DNA of 64,000 nucleotides, from contig JAGHZQ010000047.1 of assembly GCA_017746715.1 (NCBI GenBank), positions 240,055 to 304,054 on the forward strand. The letters run 5' to 3'. Made by a program: the position numbers and the translations under genes. Below the pieces are notes generated by a model, which made no database searches, was not told the origin of the DNA, and saw nothing but the letters and a program-made list of their open reading frames with translations. Below are positions 1-8,502 of this stretch, in pieces; position 1 is the stretch's first letter; each line of letters begins with the position of its first letter. The stretch comes from Cyanobacteria bacterium SBLK (GTDB lineage: Bacteria > Cyanobacteriota > Cyanobacteriia > Cyanobacteriales > Spirulinaceae).

Positions 1-146
1 ATTCTTTCTATGAAGATATCGAACGTTTGGATGCGGCAGCACAAGAAAAGACCTACGGTTTTACGATCGCGGGATACAAAAGTACGTTAAAAGACTTGGA
101 TGCCTACATCGATTTAATTCCCACAGAAAGCGATATTGCTTCGTGA
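1..146 (+). CDS. C-terminal end of an unidentified protein (partial)
   Basis: The third frame from the window edge is open from base 3 to a TGA at 144-146 and encodes the last 47 residues of a protein, ending in SDIAS. The stretch is acidic and soluble-looking, with Tyr and Leu spaced as in a helical segment. No family is recognised. Its stop overlaps the GTG start of the next gene (GTGA at 143-146), so the two are probably translationally coupled. The rest of the gene lies upstream of the window. Confidence 0.6.
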   Translation, partial: SFYEDIERLDAAAQEKTYGFTIAGYKSTLKDLDAYIDLIPTESDIAS

Positions 147-1246
147 GGCGAGTCGTTATTATCGGAAGCGGGATTATTGGAGCCGCGATCGCTTACGAAC
201 TCAGTTCGATTCCCCATTTGCGGGTTACTCTGGTCGATCGACAAGTTCCCGCATCCGGCTCCACCGGTGCCGCTCTCGGTCTTTTAATGGGGGTTATCAG
301 CCAGAAAACAAAGGGGCGAAGCTGGCGATTGCGCTGTCAGAGTTTGGAGCGTTACGAGACGTTACTTCCGGAATTGGAATCTCTTACGGGGGAAACCATT
401 CCCTGTAATCGTCGCGGACTGGTTAAACTCCTGTTTTCGGGAGACGATTGGCAAAAATGGGAAAAATTGTCAGCCCTTCGCCGCGATCGCGGATGGGATC
501 TCCAGCTTTGGGATTCCTCGACTTTGCAAAAATATTGCCCGCAAATCAATCGAGAGCGCGCGATCGCTGCGGTTTATTCCCCGCGAGACTGGCAAATCGA
601 TCCCTCTGCACTGACGCGAGTTTTGGTTAAAGCTGCCCGAATGCGGGGGGTTAAATGCAAATTTGGGGTAATGGTTCGCGATTGCCTTTCAATTCCCCTT
701 AATGGCGCGGAAAACCGCCAATGCGATCGTATTGAAACAACAGAAGGGATTCTCGAACTCGACGAGCTGATCGTCGCTGCCGGATTGGGATCGACTCCCC
801 TCAGCGATCGCCTCAAACAACCTGTCAAAATGCGTCCGGTATTGGGACAGGCATTACATCTCCAATTACCCCATCCTCTCGGAAATCTTGATTTCCAACC
901 CGTCATCACCGGTAATGACATTCATATTGTGCCTTTGGAAGGTGGAGAATATCGACTGGGAGCAACGGTAGAGTTTCCCGACGAAAGCGGAGAAGTCACG
1001 GCAAATCCCGTGTTCTTGGAGAAAATGCGAGAAGAGGCGATCTCCTTTTGTCCCGATCTCGCCCGAGGGGAAATCCTGCGATCGTGGTGGGGAAAGCGCC
1101 CTCGTCCCGAAGGACAACCCGCTCCTATTATTACTCGCCTATCCGGTTACAGTAACGTCTTCTTAGCAACGGGTCACTATCGCAATGGTGTATTGCTCGC
1201 CCCCGCTACAGCCTTAGCCATTCGAGAGTTGATAGTTGATAGTTGA
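143..1246 (+). CDS. FAD-dependent oxidoreductase, glycine oxidase (ThiO)-like
   Basis: This 367-residue protein has a DAO-family architecture. The dinucleotide-binding motif G-S-G-I-I-G is at residues 8-13, and a GHYRNG signature is near residues 344-349, where ThiO proteins carry the Arg that binds the substrate carboxylate. ThiO oxidises glycine to iminoacetate for the thiazole half of thiamine; whether this paralogue does so or oxidises another amino acid is inference. Many cyanobacterial ThiO proteins are fused to ThiG, and no ThiG is attached here. The start is a GTG overlapping the upstream stop. The last codons (IVDS and stop) lie inside a TTGATAG heptamer array, so the C-terminus has been set by the repeat. 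Confidence 0.75.
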   Translation: MRRVVIIGSGIIGAAIAYELSSIPHLRVTLVDRQVPASGSTGAALGLLMGVISQKTKGRSWRLRCQSLERYETLLPELESLTGETIPCNRRGLVKLLFSGDDWQKWEKLSALRRDRGWDLQLWDSSTLQKYCPQINRERAIAAVYSPRDWQIDPSALTRVLVKAARMRGVKCKFGVMVRDCLSIPLNGAENRQCDRIETTEGILELDELIVAAGLGSTPLSDRLKQPVKMRPVLGQALHLQLPHPLGNLDFQPVITGNDIHIVPLEGGEYRLGATVEFPDESGEVTANPVFLEKMREEAISFCPDLARGEILRSWWGKRPRPEGQPAPIITRLSGYSNVFLATGHYRNGVLLAPATALAIRELIVDS

Positions 1247-1276
1247 TAGTTGATAGTTGATAGTTGATAGTTGATG
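1226..1276. repeat. TTGATAG heptamer tandem array
   Basis: About seven head-to-tail copies of the 7-mer TTGATAG; the last degenerates to TTGATGG. The array spans the stop codon of the upstream oxidase and supplies the alternative TTG (1271) and ATG (1274) starts of the next gene. It is a short tandemly repeated repetitive sequence of the kind common in cyanobacterial intergenic DNA, and its copy number may vary between strains. Confidence 0.85.
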
Positions 1277-1282
1277 GTTGAA

Positions 1283-1732
1283 ATGAAATTCGAGCAATCG
1301 ATTCAAATTAATGCTAGTGTTGCCACAGTTGAACAGTGCATTGTCGATCGCGATTTAATGCACTGTTGGCTCAATCCAGCTTTGCGTTGCGAACCTGTCG
1401 GAAAATGGAGTACGGAAATTGGCGCTCGCAGTCGCTTTATTGTTAAATTTTTCCCGTTTCCCCTCGTGTTAGAAAATACGGTGATCGAACGCGAATGGGG
1501 GTTAGTGGTATGGGAATTTCAAGGTTTTTTTCAAGGATGCGATCGCTGGGAATGTCAAGAAATCGATGGGGGAACGATTTTATTGAATTGCTTTGAATTT
1601 GAGATTCCCAATCCTTTAATGCGTTGGGGATTTCGCCTGTTTGCCTCATCTTGGACTCGAGAGGATATGAAGGCACAACTCCAACGCTTACAACGTTTGG
1701 CAGAAGGACTCGCGCAACATTCCCCTTTATAA
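1283..1732 (+). CDS. SRPBCC (START-like) family protein
   Basis: A protein of about 149 residues with the START/polyketide-cyclase pattern: an N-terminal strand (FEQSIQINAS) with a following helix, several beta strands with alternating hydrophobic and charged residues, and a long C-terminal helix (DMKAQLQRLQRLAEGL). Such proteins form a helix-grip cavity for hydrophobic ligands; the ligand here is unknown. Starts at TTG 1271 and ATG 1274 lie in the heptamer array. I chose ATG 1283 because the domain begins at once with MKFEQS. The gene follows the oxidase in the same direction with only the repeat between them. A hairpin lies just after the stop. Confidence 0.65.
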   Translation: MKFEQSIQINASVATVEQCIVDRDLMHCWLNPALRCEPVGKWSTEIGARSRFIVKFFPFPLVLENTVIEREWGLVVWEFQGFFQGCDRWECQEIDGGTILLNCFEFEIPNPLMRWGFRLFASSWTREDMKAQLQRLQRLAEGLAQHSPL

Positions 1733-1736
1733 GAAA

Positions 1737-1763
1737 ATCGGAGTAAGTTTTTCTTACTCCGAT
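1737..1763 (+). terminator. Perfect 11-bp hairpin after the SRPBCC gene
   Basis: ATCGGAGTAAG at 1737-1747 is an exact inverted repeat of 1753-1763, with a five-T loop. It begins about 5 bases after the stop of the upstream gene. No T-run follows the stem, so it is better described as a transcript-end or stabilising hairpin than a canonical intrinsic terminator. Confidence 0.55.
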
Positions 1764-1862
1764 GGCTTCACTTTGCACTGCAAATCTAAATCAGTTCAAA
1801 ACTGAAAATTTTTTACGAACGGATGGAAATCTTAAAATTATTGAAGTCTTAATTTTAAGAAC

Positions 1863-2234
1863 TTAATGCTCGATTCCACAAGTTAGCGGACAAGAAGCAA
1901 AAGTCGGTTCTTTGGCCGTGTTTGTTTCGCCGTGCAGCCAACTCAACCAACTCACTTCTTCTGGATGAATGCCTTTAAACGTCAATACCGTCGCACCGAA
2001 TAGAACTGCAAAAACATTAATGCCAATCGTACTCCCCACGACCACTAATACCGCACTCACCGGCAGCACCGATTGTAAAATAACGGCTGCCAGTACGGCG
2101 ATCGTTGTCATTAAAACGACCAAAGGAAATCCAACCACTAACAAGCAAACCGTTAATGTGAAACTCCATGTTAGAAAACTTTTCGCGATCGCCCAATAGG
2201 GTTTTTCCAAACTTTGGCTGCGTGCTAACACCAT
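1863..2234 (-). CDS. Small multi-pass membrane protein, unknown function
   Basis: 123 residues. A long hydrophobic block (about residues 18-85) can form two or three transmembrane helices separated by short Gly/Pro/Ser turns. A soluble C-terminal tail contains two Cys (SCPLTCG) that could pair or bind metal. No family is recognised. The gene stands alone, convergent with the SRPBCC gene. An AT-only inverted repeat (1831-1839 with 1851-1859) lies just beyond its stop. The start ATG is preceded by GGGAGGAATC, a good ribosome binding site. Confidence 0.6.
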   Translation of the reverse strand: MVLARSQSLEKPYWAIAKSFLTWSFTLTVCLLVVGFPLVVLMTTIAVLAAVILQSVLPVSAVLVVVGSTIGINVFAVLFGATVLTFKGIHPEEVSWLSWLHGETNTAKEPTFASCPLTCGIEH

Positions 2235-2628
2235 TTTTTGATTCCTCCCAAGTTTTTAATTAAATCGATCTTGTTAATTTTTTATTTTTCTTTGCGCGTT
2301 TGTTGATAAGTCAGTATAGATAAATTCTTCAGGAAGATGAAATGTTTGCAATTAAACTTAATATTCTTGGTGGAAAGTTTATGATAAAGCACTTTGTTTT
2401 TGTGAAACTAGAGAAAAAGGAAACTTTCCCAAAACCTTGCAATTTTAGGTTTTACAGGGATTAACTCACCTTTGTTTTGGCAATCGTGGCAAGAAGGCTT
2501 GATTTACAAAACTTATTAGATTAAAGAAAAAATGTTTGTGGTAAACAATGACGGCGATCGCGAAAAAACTTTTTGCTCGTTACATTTCTTTATAAAAAAG
2601 AGTATCTTTTCTCAGAATCGCATTGTTC
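2235..2628. other. AT-rich intergenic region, no gene seen
   Basis: About 390 bases between two leftward genes. Both strands were read for small coding regions and structured RNA; only short, composition-driven open frames were found. It probably contains the promoter of the leftward membrane-protein gene and the transcript end of rimI. Confidence 0.5.
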
Positions 2629-3186
2629 TTATATCAAACGTTCGTTTTCAACTTGCCAAACCCCATCTTTTGCCAAACGAGAGAAAATCCGTTCGTGCCA
2701 AGTTTTTAACTGTTCGGTAAATTCAGGCCAATGCAAGTCACCGCGCCAGAGAATTAGAGCATCTTCATCCGTACCGGGGTAATACTTTTTACGCCGTCCC
2801 GCTTCCTTAAAGCCGAACTTTTGATAGAGGGAGAGGGCAATTGTATTGGAAGGGCGAACCTCCAGAGTGGCACGTTCTAATTGGCGGCTTACGGCTTTGT
2901 CCAATAAAGAATAGAGTAAAAGTTGTCCCAAACCTCGTCCTTGATAGTCGGGATGAATGGCGAGAAGCGTAATATGGGCTTCTTCAAGAATGGCCCAAAA
3001 GCAACCGAGTCCGACAATTGCATTATCGGGGGGGGACAAAACTAAAATTTCGCTGTTAGGACTATCCAACTCCCTCTGATAACCGCTTAAACTCCACATT
3101 CCGCCCAAACAAAGGCGATCGAGTTCCACAGCGGCCTCGAGTCCTTCTCGAGTCAATGGTAATATGCGTAATGTTGAGAGAGTCAT
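2629..3186 (-). CDS. rimI: Ribosomal protein S18-alanine N-acetyltransferase
   Basis: A 185-residue GNAT acetyltransferase. The acetyl-CoA pyrophosphate loop Q-G-R-G-L-G is near residues 82-87. The RimI-like block LEVRPSN...ALSLYQKFGF follows, with Glu109 and Tyr121 placed like the catalytic Glu and Tyr of E. coli RimI. The family acetylates the N-terminal Ala of ribosomal protein S18, though bacterial RimI can be broader. The length exceeds E. coli RimI (148) by an extra C-terminal helix, usual for cyanobacterial versions as I recall them. It is divergent from the ybjQ-type gene, sharing a 146-bp promoter region. Confidence 0.85.
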   Translation of the reverse strand: MTLSTLRILPLTREGLEAAVELDRLCLGGMWSLSGYQRELDSPNSEILVLSPPDNAIVGLGCFWAILEEAHITLLAIHPDYQGRGLGQLLLYSLLDKAVSRQLERATLEVRPSNTIALSLYQKFGFKEAGRRKKYYPGTDEDALILWRGDLHWPEFTEQLKTWHERIFSRLAKDGVWQVENERLI

Positions 3187-3332
3187 ATGATTTTGTTTCT
3201 CTAAATTAGGAAAGAATTGTTACAAATGCTTCCATGAGAAGGGAAGTATGACATAATTTGCGATTGATTGCCTTTTTTCAAGGAAGAAAACTTGACTTTT
3301 TTATTGATTTTTATTTTCATGCGAGGAAAACT

Positions 3333-3647
3333 ATGATTCTCACCACCCTTGAAGGCGTACCGGGAAAAGAGATTATCGAACATTACGGAATCGTCCAAGG
3401 AAGTACCGTCCGCGCTAAAAATATCGGGAAAGATTTTTTAGCCGGCATGAAAAATATTGTTGGAGGCGAACTCAAAGGATATACCGAACTGCTTCACGAA
3501 GCCAGGCAAGAAGCCCTCGATCGCATGATACAACAGGGGCAACAATTGGGAGCAAATGCGATTATTAACGTTCGTTTTGCCACCTCCTCTGTCGCTCAAG
3601 GGGCAGCTGAATTATTCGCTTATGGAACGGCAGTGAGGGTCTCGTAA
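3333..3647 (+). CDS. YbjQ/UPF0145 family protein (first of a pair)
   Basis: 104 residues, the whole length of a YbjQ domain: an N-terminal strand (ILTTLEGVPG), conserved G-I-V-Q-G-S, a G-G-E-L-K-G-Y turn followed by TELLHEAR, then LGANAIINVRF. The family is a pentamer-forming fold often labelled heavy-metal-binding, but its function is unproven. The start ATG 3333 has AGGA just upstream; an in-frame earlier start at 3258 would add a basic, non-conserved tail. It is followed two bases later by a second YbjQ-type gene and then an M48 peptidase, all rightward. Confidence 0.85.
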   Translation: MILTTLEGVPGKEIIEHYGIVQGSTVRAKNIGKDFLAGMKNIVGGELKGYTELLHEARQEALDRMIQQGQQLGANAIINVRFATSSVAQGAAELFAYGTAVRVS

Positions 3648-3649
3648 TT

Positions 3650-4099
3650 ATGGAAGATATTATTACCATTCTGCTTCCATTCGCATTTATTGGTTTTGGG
3701 TTTGGGATTGGTGCGTATCGCGAGAAACAGCATTACGAAAGCATTCGCAAGCGAGAACGCCAAACCTTACAACTTCCCGTCATTAATTTTGGCTGCAAGC
3801 AACCCTTACCGGATGCCAAAGAAGCGCGATTATTTGTCGGCGAAGTTGTCATTTCTCCCGATGCGTTTAAAACTTTTGTTTTGGCATTGCGGAACTTAGT
3901 AGGAGGACGGGTGACGGTTTACGAAAGCCTCCTCGATCGCGCCCGTCGGGAAAGTTTGTTACGCTTAAAAGAGCAAGCGATCGAATGGGGTGCAACCCAA
4001 GTCTTAAACGTTCGCTATGAAACGGCCACCATTGGCAATAGCAGTAAGAAGGGCGTTGCCTCATTAGAAGTCATCGTTTACGGAACGGCTATTCGTTAA
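3650..4099 (+). CDS. Membrane-anchored YbjQ-like protein (second of a pair)
   Basis: 149 residues. An N-terminal transmembrane segment (about 4-22, ILLPFAFIGFGFGIG) and a basic linker are followed by a YbjQ-type domain (about 60-149) with the same landmarks as the preceding gene: LRNLVGGRVTVYESLLDRARRE and WGATQVLNVRYET. It probably arose by duplication, with the second copy gaining a membrane anchor. It sits 2 bases after the first YbjQ gene and 4 bases before the M48 peptidase gene, so the three form a tight operon. Confidence 0.8.
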   Translation: MEDIITILLPFAFIGFGFGIGAYREKQHYESIRKRERQTLQLPVINFGCKQPLPDAKEARLFVGEVVISPDAFKTFVLALRNLVGGRVTVYESLLDRARRESLLRLKEQAIEWGATQVLNVRYETATIGNSSKKGVASLEVIVYGTAIR

Positions 4100-4103
4100 G
4101 GTA

Positions 4104-4934
4104 ATGGAATACAAACCCAAGGAAATCAAAGAAGAAGTCAACATTTCTAAGATTCATCCCCTCGCAAATCTAACTTACTTATTAGGAACGGTAATTGGAG
4201 TCAGTGCGGCGGTTTATATTGCCTTGGGTTTTGCCGTAAATCTTGTCGTTCCTCACGTTCCCGAGGAAACAGAAAAAGCGATCGGCGATGCGTCTATCGC
4301 CAGTGCTTATGTTATTTTAGAAGGAGAACCCATTGAGAACGATCCTCGCCTTTCTCATCTTCAAGAATTACTCGATTCTTTACAAGAGTCAGAAGATAAA
4401 ATTCCCCTAACATTGCATCTGCTCAAAAGCGAAATTGTTAATGCAGCAGCGATATCGGGAGGACACGTTCTCGTTACGACATCTTTTCTCGATGAAGTCA
4501 AATCTGAGAACGAATTAGCATTCGTGTTGGCTCATGAATTGGGACATTTAAAACATAGAGATGGATTGCGGGGTTTGGGTCGTGCTTTAGTGATTAATGT
4601 AGGGTGGTCGCTTATTTTTGGAACGGCAGGAGGAGATTCGGGAGTAGTCGGAACGGTACTCAATCTTTCCGATTTGAACTATAGTAGAAGTCAAGAATCA
4701 GCGGCAGATTTATACGGTTTAAAAGCCGTTATTCGCCATTACGGTCATGGCGGTCATAGTTTGGATTTATTTAAACGCTTGCAAAAAGAAGAAACAAAAT
4801 TCAAAATTTCCGAATATTTTCACAGTCATCCCCTGTCAGAAAATCGAATTAAAAAGTTAGAAGAAATCGCTGAAAAAAATGGTTGGGATATGAAAGGAGA
4901 GAAAACAGCTTTGCCGGGAGTATTTTCAAAGTAA
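4104..4934 (+). CDS. M48-family membrane metalloprotease
   Basis: 276 residues. One membrane segment at about 22-50 precedes the peptidase domain. The zinc motif HELGH is at 144-148 and the third ligand is Glu198 in ESAAD, the arrangement of M48 (HtpX/Oma1/BepA-like) gluzincins. It probably degrades or processes membrane or envelope proteins; the side of the membrane on which the active site lies is not settled by sequence. It is the last gene of the YbjQ-YbjQ-M48 operon, which suggests that the YbjQ proteins act as partners or adaptors (inference). Confidence 0.85.
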   Translation: MEYKPKEIKEEVNISKIHPLANLTYLLGTVIGVSAAVYIALGFAVNLVVPHVPEETEKAIGDASIASAYVILEGEPIENDPRLSHLQELLDSLQESEDKIPLTLHLLKSEIVNAAAISGGHVLVTTSFLDEVKSENELAFVLAHELGHLKHRDGLRGLGRALVINVGWSLIFGTAGGDSGVVGTVLNLSDLNYSRSQESAADLYGLKAVIRHYGHGGHSLDLFKRLQKEETKFKISEYFHSHPLSENRIKKLEEIAEKNGWDMKGEKTALPGVFSK

Positions 4935-4958
4935 TAATTTTGAATTTTGAATTGATAA

Positions 4959-5873
4959 TTACCGCTTCAATAATCCTTCTTCCTGTAAGAACTCATTGGC
5001 AACCTCAGCCGGTTCTCGCTGTTTTCCCGTAACTTCGTAATTTAATTTTTGCATGATTCGATCCGTGAGGCGAGCGGTAACGCTATTGAGGATCTCTTCG
5101 ATTTCAGGATGGCGATCGAGGAGTTCTTGACGTACAACAGGTGCAACTTGATAGGGCGGAAAAAGATTTTTGTCATCTTTTAACGACATCAAATTATAAG
5201 CGCTAATTTCTCCATCGGTGCCAAACCCCACGACAACGTCTGCTTCTCCCGCCGTCAATCCTTGATAGCGCAATCCGGCATCGACAGATTTATATTCCTT
5301 TAAAGTAAATTTACCATAAACTTCTTCCAAACCAGGCAGTCCATCTTCTCGTTCCTGAAATTCTGGCGGTCCGATCAATACCACGCGATCGGCATTGGCA
5401 ATGAGATCGGTAATTGTTGTCATTCCGTACTTTTCTGCACTCTCTTGCGTTAACACCAATGCCTGTGTATTATTCATGGGAGACGGAGCGAGCCAGATTA
5501 AATTGAATTGCTCCCTATAGCCGATCGCGACCGTTTCGTAGACTTTCTGGCGATCGCTATTGCTCGGTAATTTTAGTACACTTAAAAGTGCCGTTCCGGT
5601 ATATTCTGGATAAAGGTCGATTTCTCCGCTTACTAAACTCTCTTGAGCGATAGGCGTTCCGCCTAAATTCAGCTTTCGCTCTACAATAAAACCATTGTCC
5701 TCGAGAATGAGCGCATACATTTCAGCTAAGATGAATTGTTCGGTAAAATCTTTCGAGCCAATGCGAATTTTTGTTGGTGTTCCTTGGAATTTACCCGAAC
5801 AAGCGATCGCGAGAAACAGGGTAACGAAAGCAATGAGAGAGAAAATAAACCAACGGCGAAAGCGAAGCATCAT
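4959..5873 (-). CDS. ABC transporter substrate-binding lipoprotein, OpuC/OsmF (quaternary amine) type
   Basis: 304 residues. A signal peptide ends in a lipobox with Cys25 (LAIAC). The mature protein opens with the family hallmark KIRIGSKDFTEQFILAEM, followed by LYPEYTGTAL, as in OsmF/OpuCC-type proteins that bind glycine betaine, choline or related osmolytes. No permease or ATPase gene is adjacent, so it is an orphan binding protein or works with subunits encoded elsewhere. It converges with the M48 gene. Confidence 0.8.
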   Translation of the reverse strand: MMLRFRRWFIFSLIAFVTLFLAIACSGKFQGTPTKIRIGSKDFTEQFILAEMYALILEDNGFIVERKLNLGGTPIAQESLVSGEIDLYPEYTGTALLSVLKLPSNSDRQKVYETVAIGYREQFNLIWLAPSPMNNTQALVLTQESAEKYGMTTITDLIANADRVVLIGPPEFQEREDGLPGLEEVYGKFTLKEYKSVDAGLRYQGLTAGEADVVVGFGTDGEISAYNLMSLKDDKNLFPPYQVAPVVRQELLDRHPEIEEILNSVTARLTDRIMQKLNYEVTGKQREPAEVANEFLQEEGLLKR

Positions 5874-6019
5874 TCTGTGAATCTTATTTTATTCTTTCTT
5901 TTTCATTATGCCTGCCGGATGTCATCTAAAGCTGAGAAGTATCTGAAATTTTCGAGTTTAGAAGTCGATCTTCAAAAGTACAAAAGTTCGCAATCTTGGG
6001 AAAATCCTAGATCTTTATT

Positions 6020-7588
6020 ATGCTTTTTAATAGCTTGACCTTTGTTGTTTTTGTTATAGTCACTTTTGCTCTCTACTATTTGCCACCTTGCCGAAGATTT
6101 CAAGTTCCCATTCTTGTACTGGCGAGTTTTATATTTTACGCTTGGAGCAGTCCAATTCTGTTGTTATTGCTCGTGCTTTCAATTGTACTCAATGTTCTTG
6201 CAAGTTATAAAATTGTCCGAGGACAAGGAAAAACGCGAATTCCTTGGGCAATACTGGGGATTGCCATCAATCTCATGATTTTAGGGACTTTTAAATATGC
6301 AGGCTTGCTCGCCAGTTTCTTTTTAAATACTTTTGGAATCGATCCCGAATTGTCCAATAGCGGAACGATTGATGTCTTGTTAACGCTTCCTCTTCCCGTC
6401 GGGATTTCTTTCTATACATTTCAAGGAATGAGTTTAGTTATTGATGTTTTGAGAAATCCAGAGGGTACGGATCGAGATCGAGAAATTCAAGAGAAATATT
6501 TTCGTCAACTCACACCTTTACGCTATTGTTTAAATACATGCTTTTTTATTGCTTTTTTCCCGCAGTTAGTAGCAGGTCCAATCGTGCGGGCAAATTCTTT
6601 TTATCCTCAGATTGAACCGAAATATTTTGCGAGTATTCCTTGGGGAATTGTTTTTCGGAGTATTACAGTAGGATACTTCTTAAAAATGTTTGTTGCGGAT
6701 AATTTAAAGGATTATACATTTTGGATAACTTATCCTTATTATCAAAGTTTGGGAACGAGTACAAATTTAGTTTTATTATTCGGCTACTCTATGCAAATTT
6801 TTGCTGACTTTGCCGGCTATTCTCTCATTGCGATCGGAATTGCTGCCGGTTTTGGCTATACGCTACCCGATAATTTTAATTTTCCCTATATTTCGCGATC
6901 GATTTCAGAATTTTGGCGGCGCTGGCATATTTCACTTTCGACCTGGTTGCGCTATTATTTGTACATCCCTTTGGGCGGCAATCGTAAAGGAAAAATTAGA
7001 ACTTATGTTAATCTGATCGTTGTTATGACTCTAGGAGGATTGTGGCATGGTGCAGCTTGGAGCTACGCTGTTTGGGGACTTTTTCACGGTATCGGCTTGG
7101 CAATCGAACGCTTGCTCGGACTCGATGAAAAATCTCTCAAACAAAAAACATTCAAACATCACCAACAAAACCTAACTTCAGAATCAAATCAATTTATTTT
7201 TTGGAAAGAATTTATTATAGATTTAGTAAGAGTTCTTAGCGTATTTTCTTTTGTTTCTTTTGGTTGGTTGCTGTTTAAATTATCTCGATTTGAACAAGCG
7301 TTAGATTTTCTGCACGCGCTCTGGAAAAATTATCACATTCCTCCAACTCTCATTTATATTGTTCCAACGCTCATTTTTGCTTTACCCGTGGCGATCTATC
7401 ATCTTCTTTATTTTCCAATTCTTTATTTTCCAACATTGATGAGGGGAAAGAGGGAATCTAGCGATCGCTTTCCTCCATTAATGGCCAAATTAAGTACGCC
7501 GATCGCGGATTTAACATTTGGGACAATGCTGGCTCTAATTTTATTGAATAGCGGAAGTGCAAATGAATTTATCTACTTCCAGTTCTAA
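6020..7588 (+). CDS. MBOAT-family O-acyltransferase (AlgI/DltB-like)
   Basis: 522 residues with about ten to twelve membrane helices. The two conserved MBOAT histidines are visible: His303 in the FWRRWHISLSTWLRYYLY block and His343 in GGLWHGAAW. Such enzymes transfer acyl (usually acetyl) groups across the membrane to extracellular polysaccharide through a partner protein. The next gene, overlapping by 32 bases, encodes an SGNH-like partner, and the third an acyltransferase-3 protein. The start ATG has no strong Shine-Dalgarno but is the first Met of the conserved N-terminus. The acceptor polymer is unknown. Confidence 0.9.
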   Translation: MLFNSLTFVVFVIVTFALYYLPPCRRFQVPILVLASFIFYAWSSPILLLLLVLSIVLNVLASYKIVRGQGKTRIPWAILGIAINLMILGTFKYAGLLASFFLNTFGIDPELSNSGTIDVLLTLPLPVGISFYTFQGMSLVIDVLRNPEGTDRDREIQEKYFRQLTPLRYCLNTCFFIAFFPQLVAGPIVRANSFYPQIEPKYFASIPWGIVFRSITVGYFLKMFVADNLKDYTFWITYPYYQSLGTSTNLVLLFGYSMQIFADFAGYSLIAIGIAAGFGYTLPDNFNFPYISRSISEFWRRWHISLSTWLRYYLYIPLGGNRKGKIRTYVNLIVVMTLGGLWHGAAWSYAVWGLFHGIGLAIERLLGLDEKSLKQKTFKHHQQNLTSESNQFIFWKEFIIDLVRVLSVFSFVSFGWLLFKLSRFEQALDFLHALWKNYHIPPTLIYIVPTLIFALPVAIYHLLYFPILYFPTLMRGKRESSDRFPPLMAKLSTPIADLTFGTMLALILLNSGSANEFIYFQF

Positions 7589-8483
7589 AAAAACAAAAGG
7601 CTGGGGACGACTTATTTCTTTTCGTCCTTTTATTGCTTGCTTTCTCCTTTTAGGACTCTATCAAATTTTAATCTTTGGGGGTGTTATTTCTCCTAGTAAC
7701 GGAATCAACCAATGGCAAAATAATGCAATTAAAGGACAGCGCTATTGGTACGATAGAACCGATAATACTCAACTGGTTATGGTGGGAAGTTCTTTAATCG
7801 CAAATATTCCCGCGAAGTCCATTGGGAAAAATGTAGTGAATTTAGGGATGGCAGGAGGATGTACCCAAACTGGATTAGAGATTGTCGCTCACTCTAAGCA
7901 AACTCCCAATATTGTACTTGCCGAAATTAACGATACTTTAGAACGCCAACGCGATCGAGATTTACTCGCGTCATTAAATCATCCTCTCCTGTCGCCGCTA
8001 CGTCGGTATTTTTCTATGTTTCGCGAAGAATATAAACCGATTAGCGTCTTCGTCAGTCTACTCCGAGGCGACACTCAGGAGGAAGATATTGAAGGAACAA
8101 ATATTGAGATAGAAGAAGATCTTGATATTTCTTCTGAATTGCGAGAACAAGAAATCGAGCGTCTCGTGGGAGAAAATAATATTTCTCTACCCCACAATCT
8201 TAAAAGCCTGCTCAAACAAGAAGCAAGTCAAATTGAGAAACAAGTTAACGCCTTAGAAAAAAAAGGAATTCGCGTAATTTTAGTGGATATTCCCCGAGAA
8301 ACTAAAGTTGCCAAAACTCCACGACAACAAGAAGTAAAATCTCTCATGAAATCTCTATTTCCTCCCAGCCGATATGATTGGTTCGAGCCACCTGTAGAGC
8401 AATGGAAAACCAGCGATGGACTCCATCTCATTCCTAAAGAAGTCAATCGCTATGCTTTATTATTACGCCAGTATCTTTTTTAA
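7557..8483 (+). CDS. SGNH-hydrolase-like partner of the MBOAT acyltransferase
   Basis: 308 residues from a GTG at 7557 (ATG 7563 is an alternative two codons on). One N-terminal membrane helix (about 23-43) is followed by an extracytoplasmic domain. M-V-G-S-S-L near residues 76-80 matches the GDS/Ser block of SGNH enzymes, and S-D-G-L-H near 286-290 matches the DxxH block, so a Ser-Asp-His triad is likely. In alginate and other acetylation systems the SGNH partner (AlgJ/AlgX/PatB types) moves acetyl from the MBOAT protein onto the sugar. The overlap with the MBOAT gene supports coupled expression. Confidence 0.75.
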   Translation: MQMNLSTSSSKKTKGWGRLISFRPFIACFLLLGLYQILIFGGVISPSNGINQWQNNAIKGQRYWYDRTDNTQLVMVGSSLIANIPAKSIGKNVVNLGMAGGCTQTGLEIVAHSKQTPNIVLAEINDTLERQRDRDLLASLNHPLLSPLRRYFSMFREEYKPISVFVSLLRGDTQEEDIEGTNIEIEEDLDISSELREQEIERLVGENNISLPHNLKSLLKQEASQIEKQVNALEKKGIRVILVDIPRETKVAKTPRQQEVKSLMKSLFPPSRYDWFEPPVEQWKTSDGLHLIPKEVNRYALLLRQYLF

Positions 8484-8502
8484 TTTTTGAGGATATAAAC
8501 TG

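Noticed and set aside
1831..1859. AT-only hairpin near 1831-1859 as a terminator
   Set aside because: The inverted repeat is exact but AT-only and has no T-run after the stem on the leftward strand.
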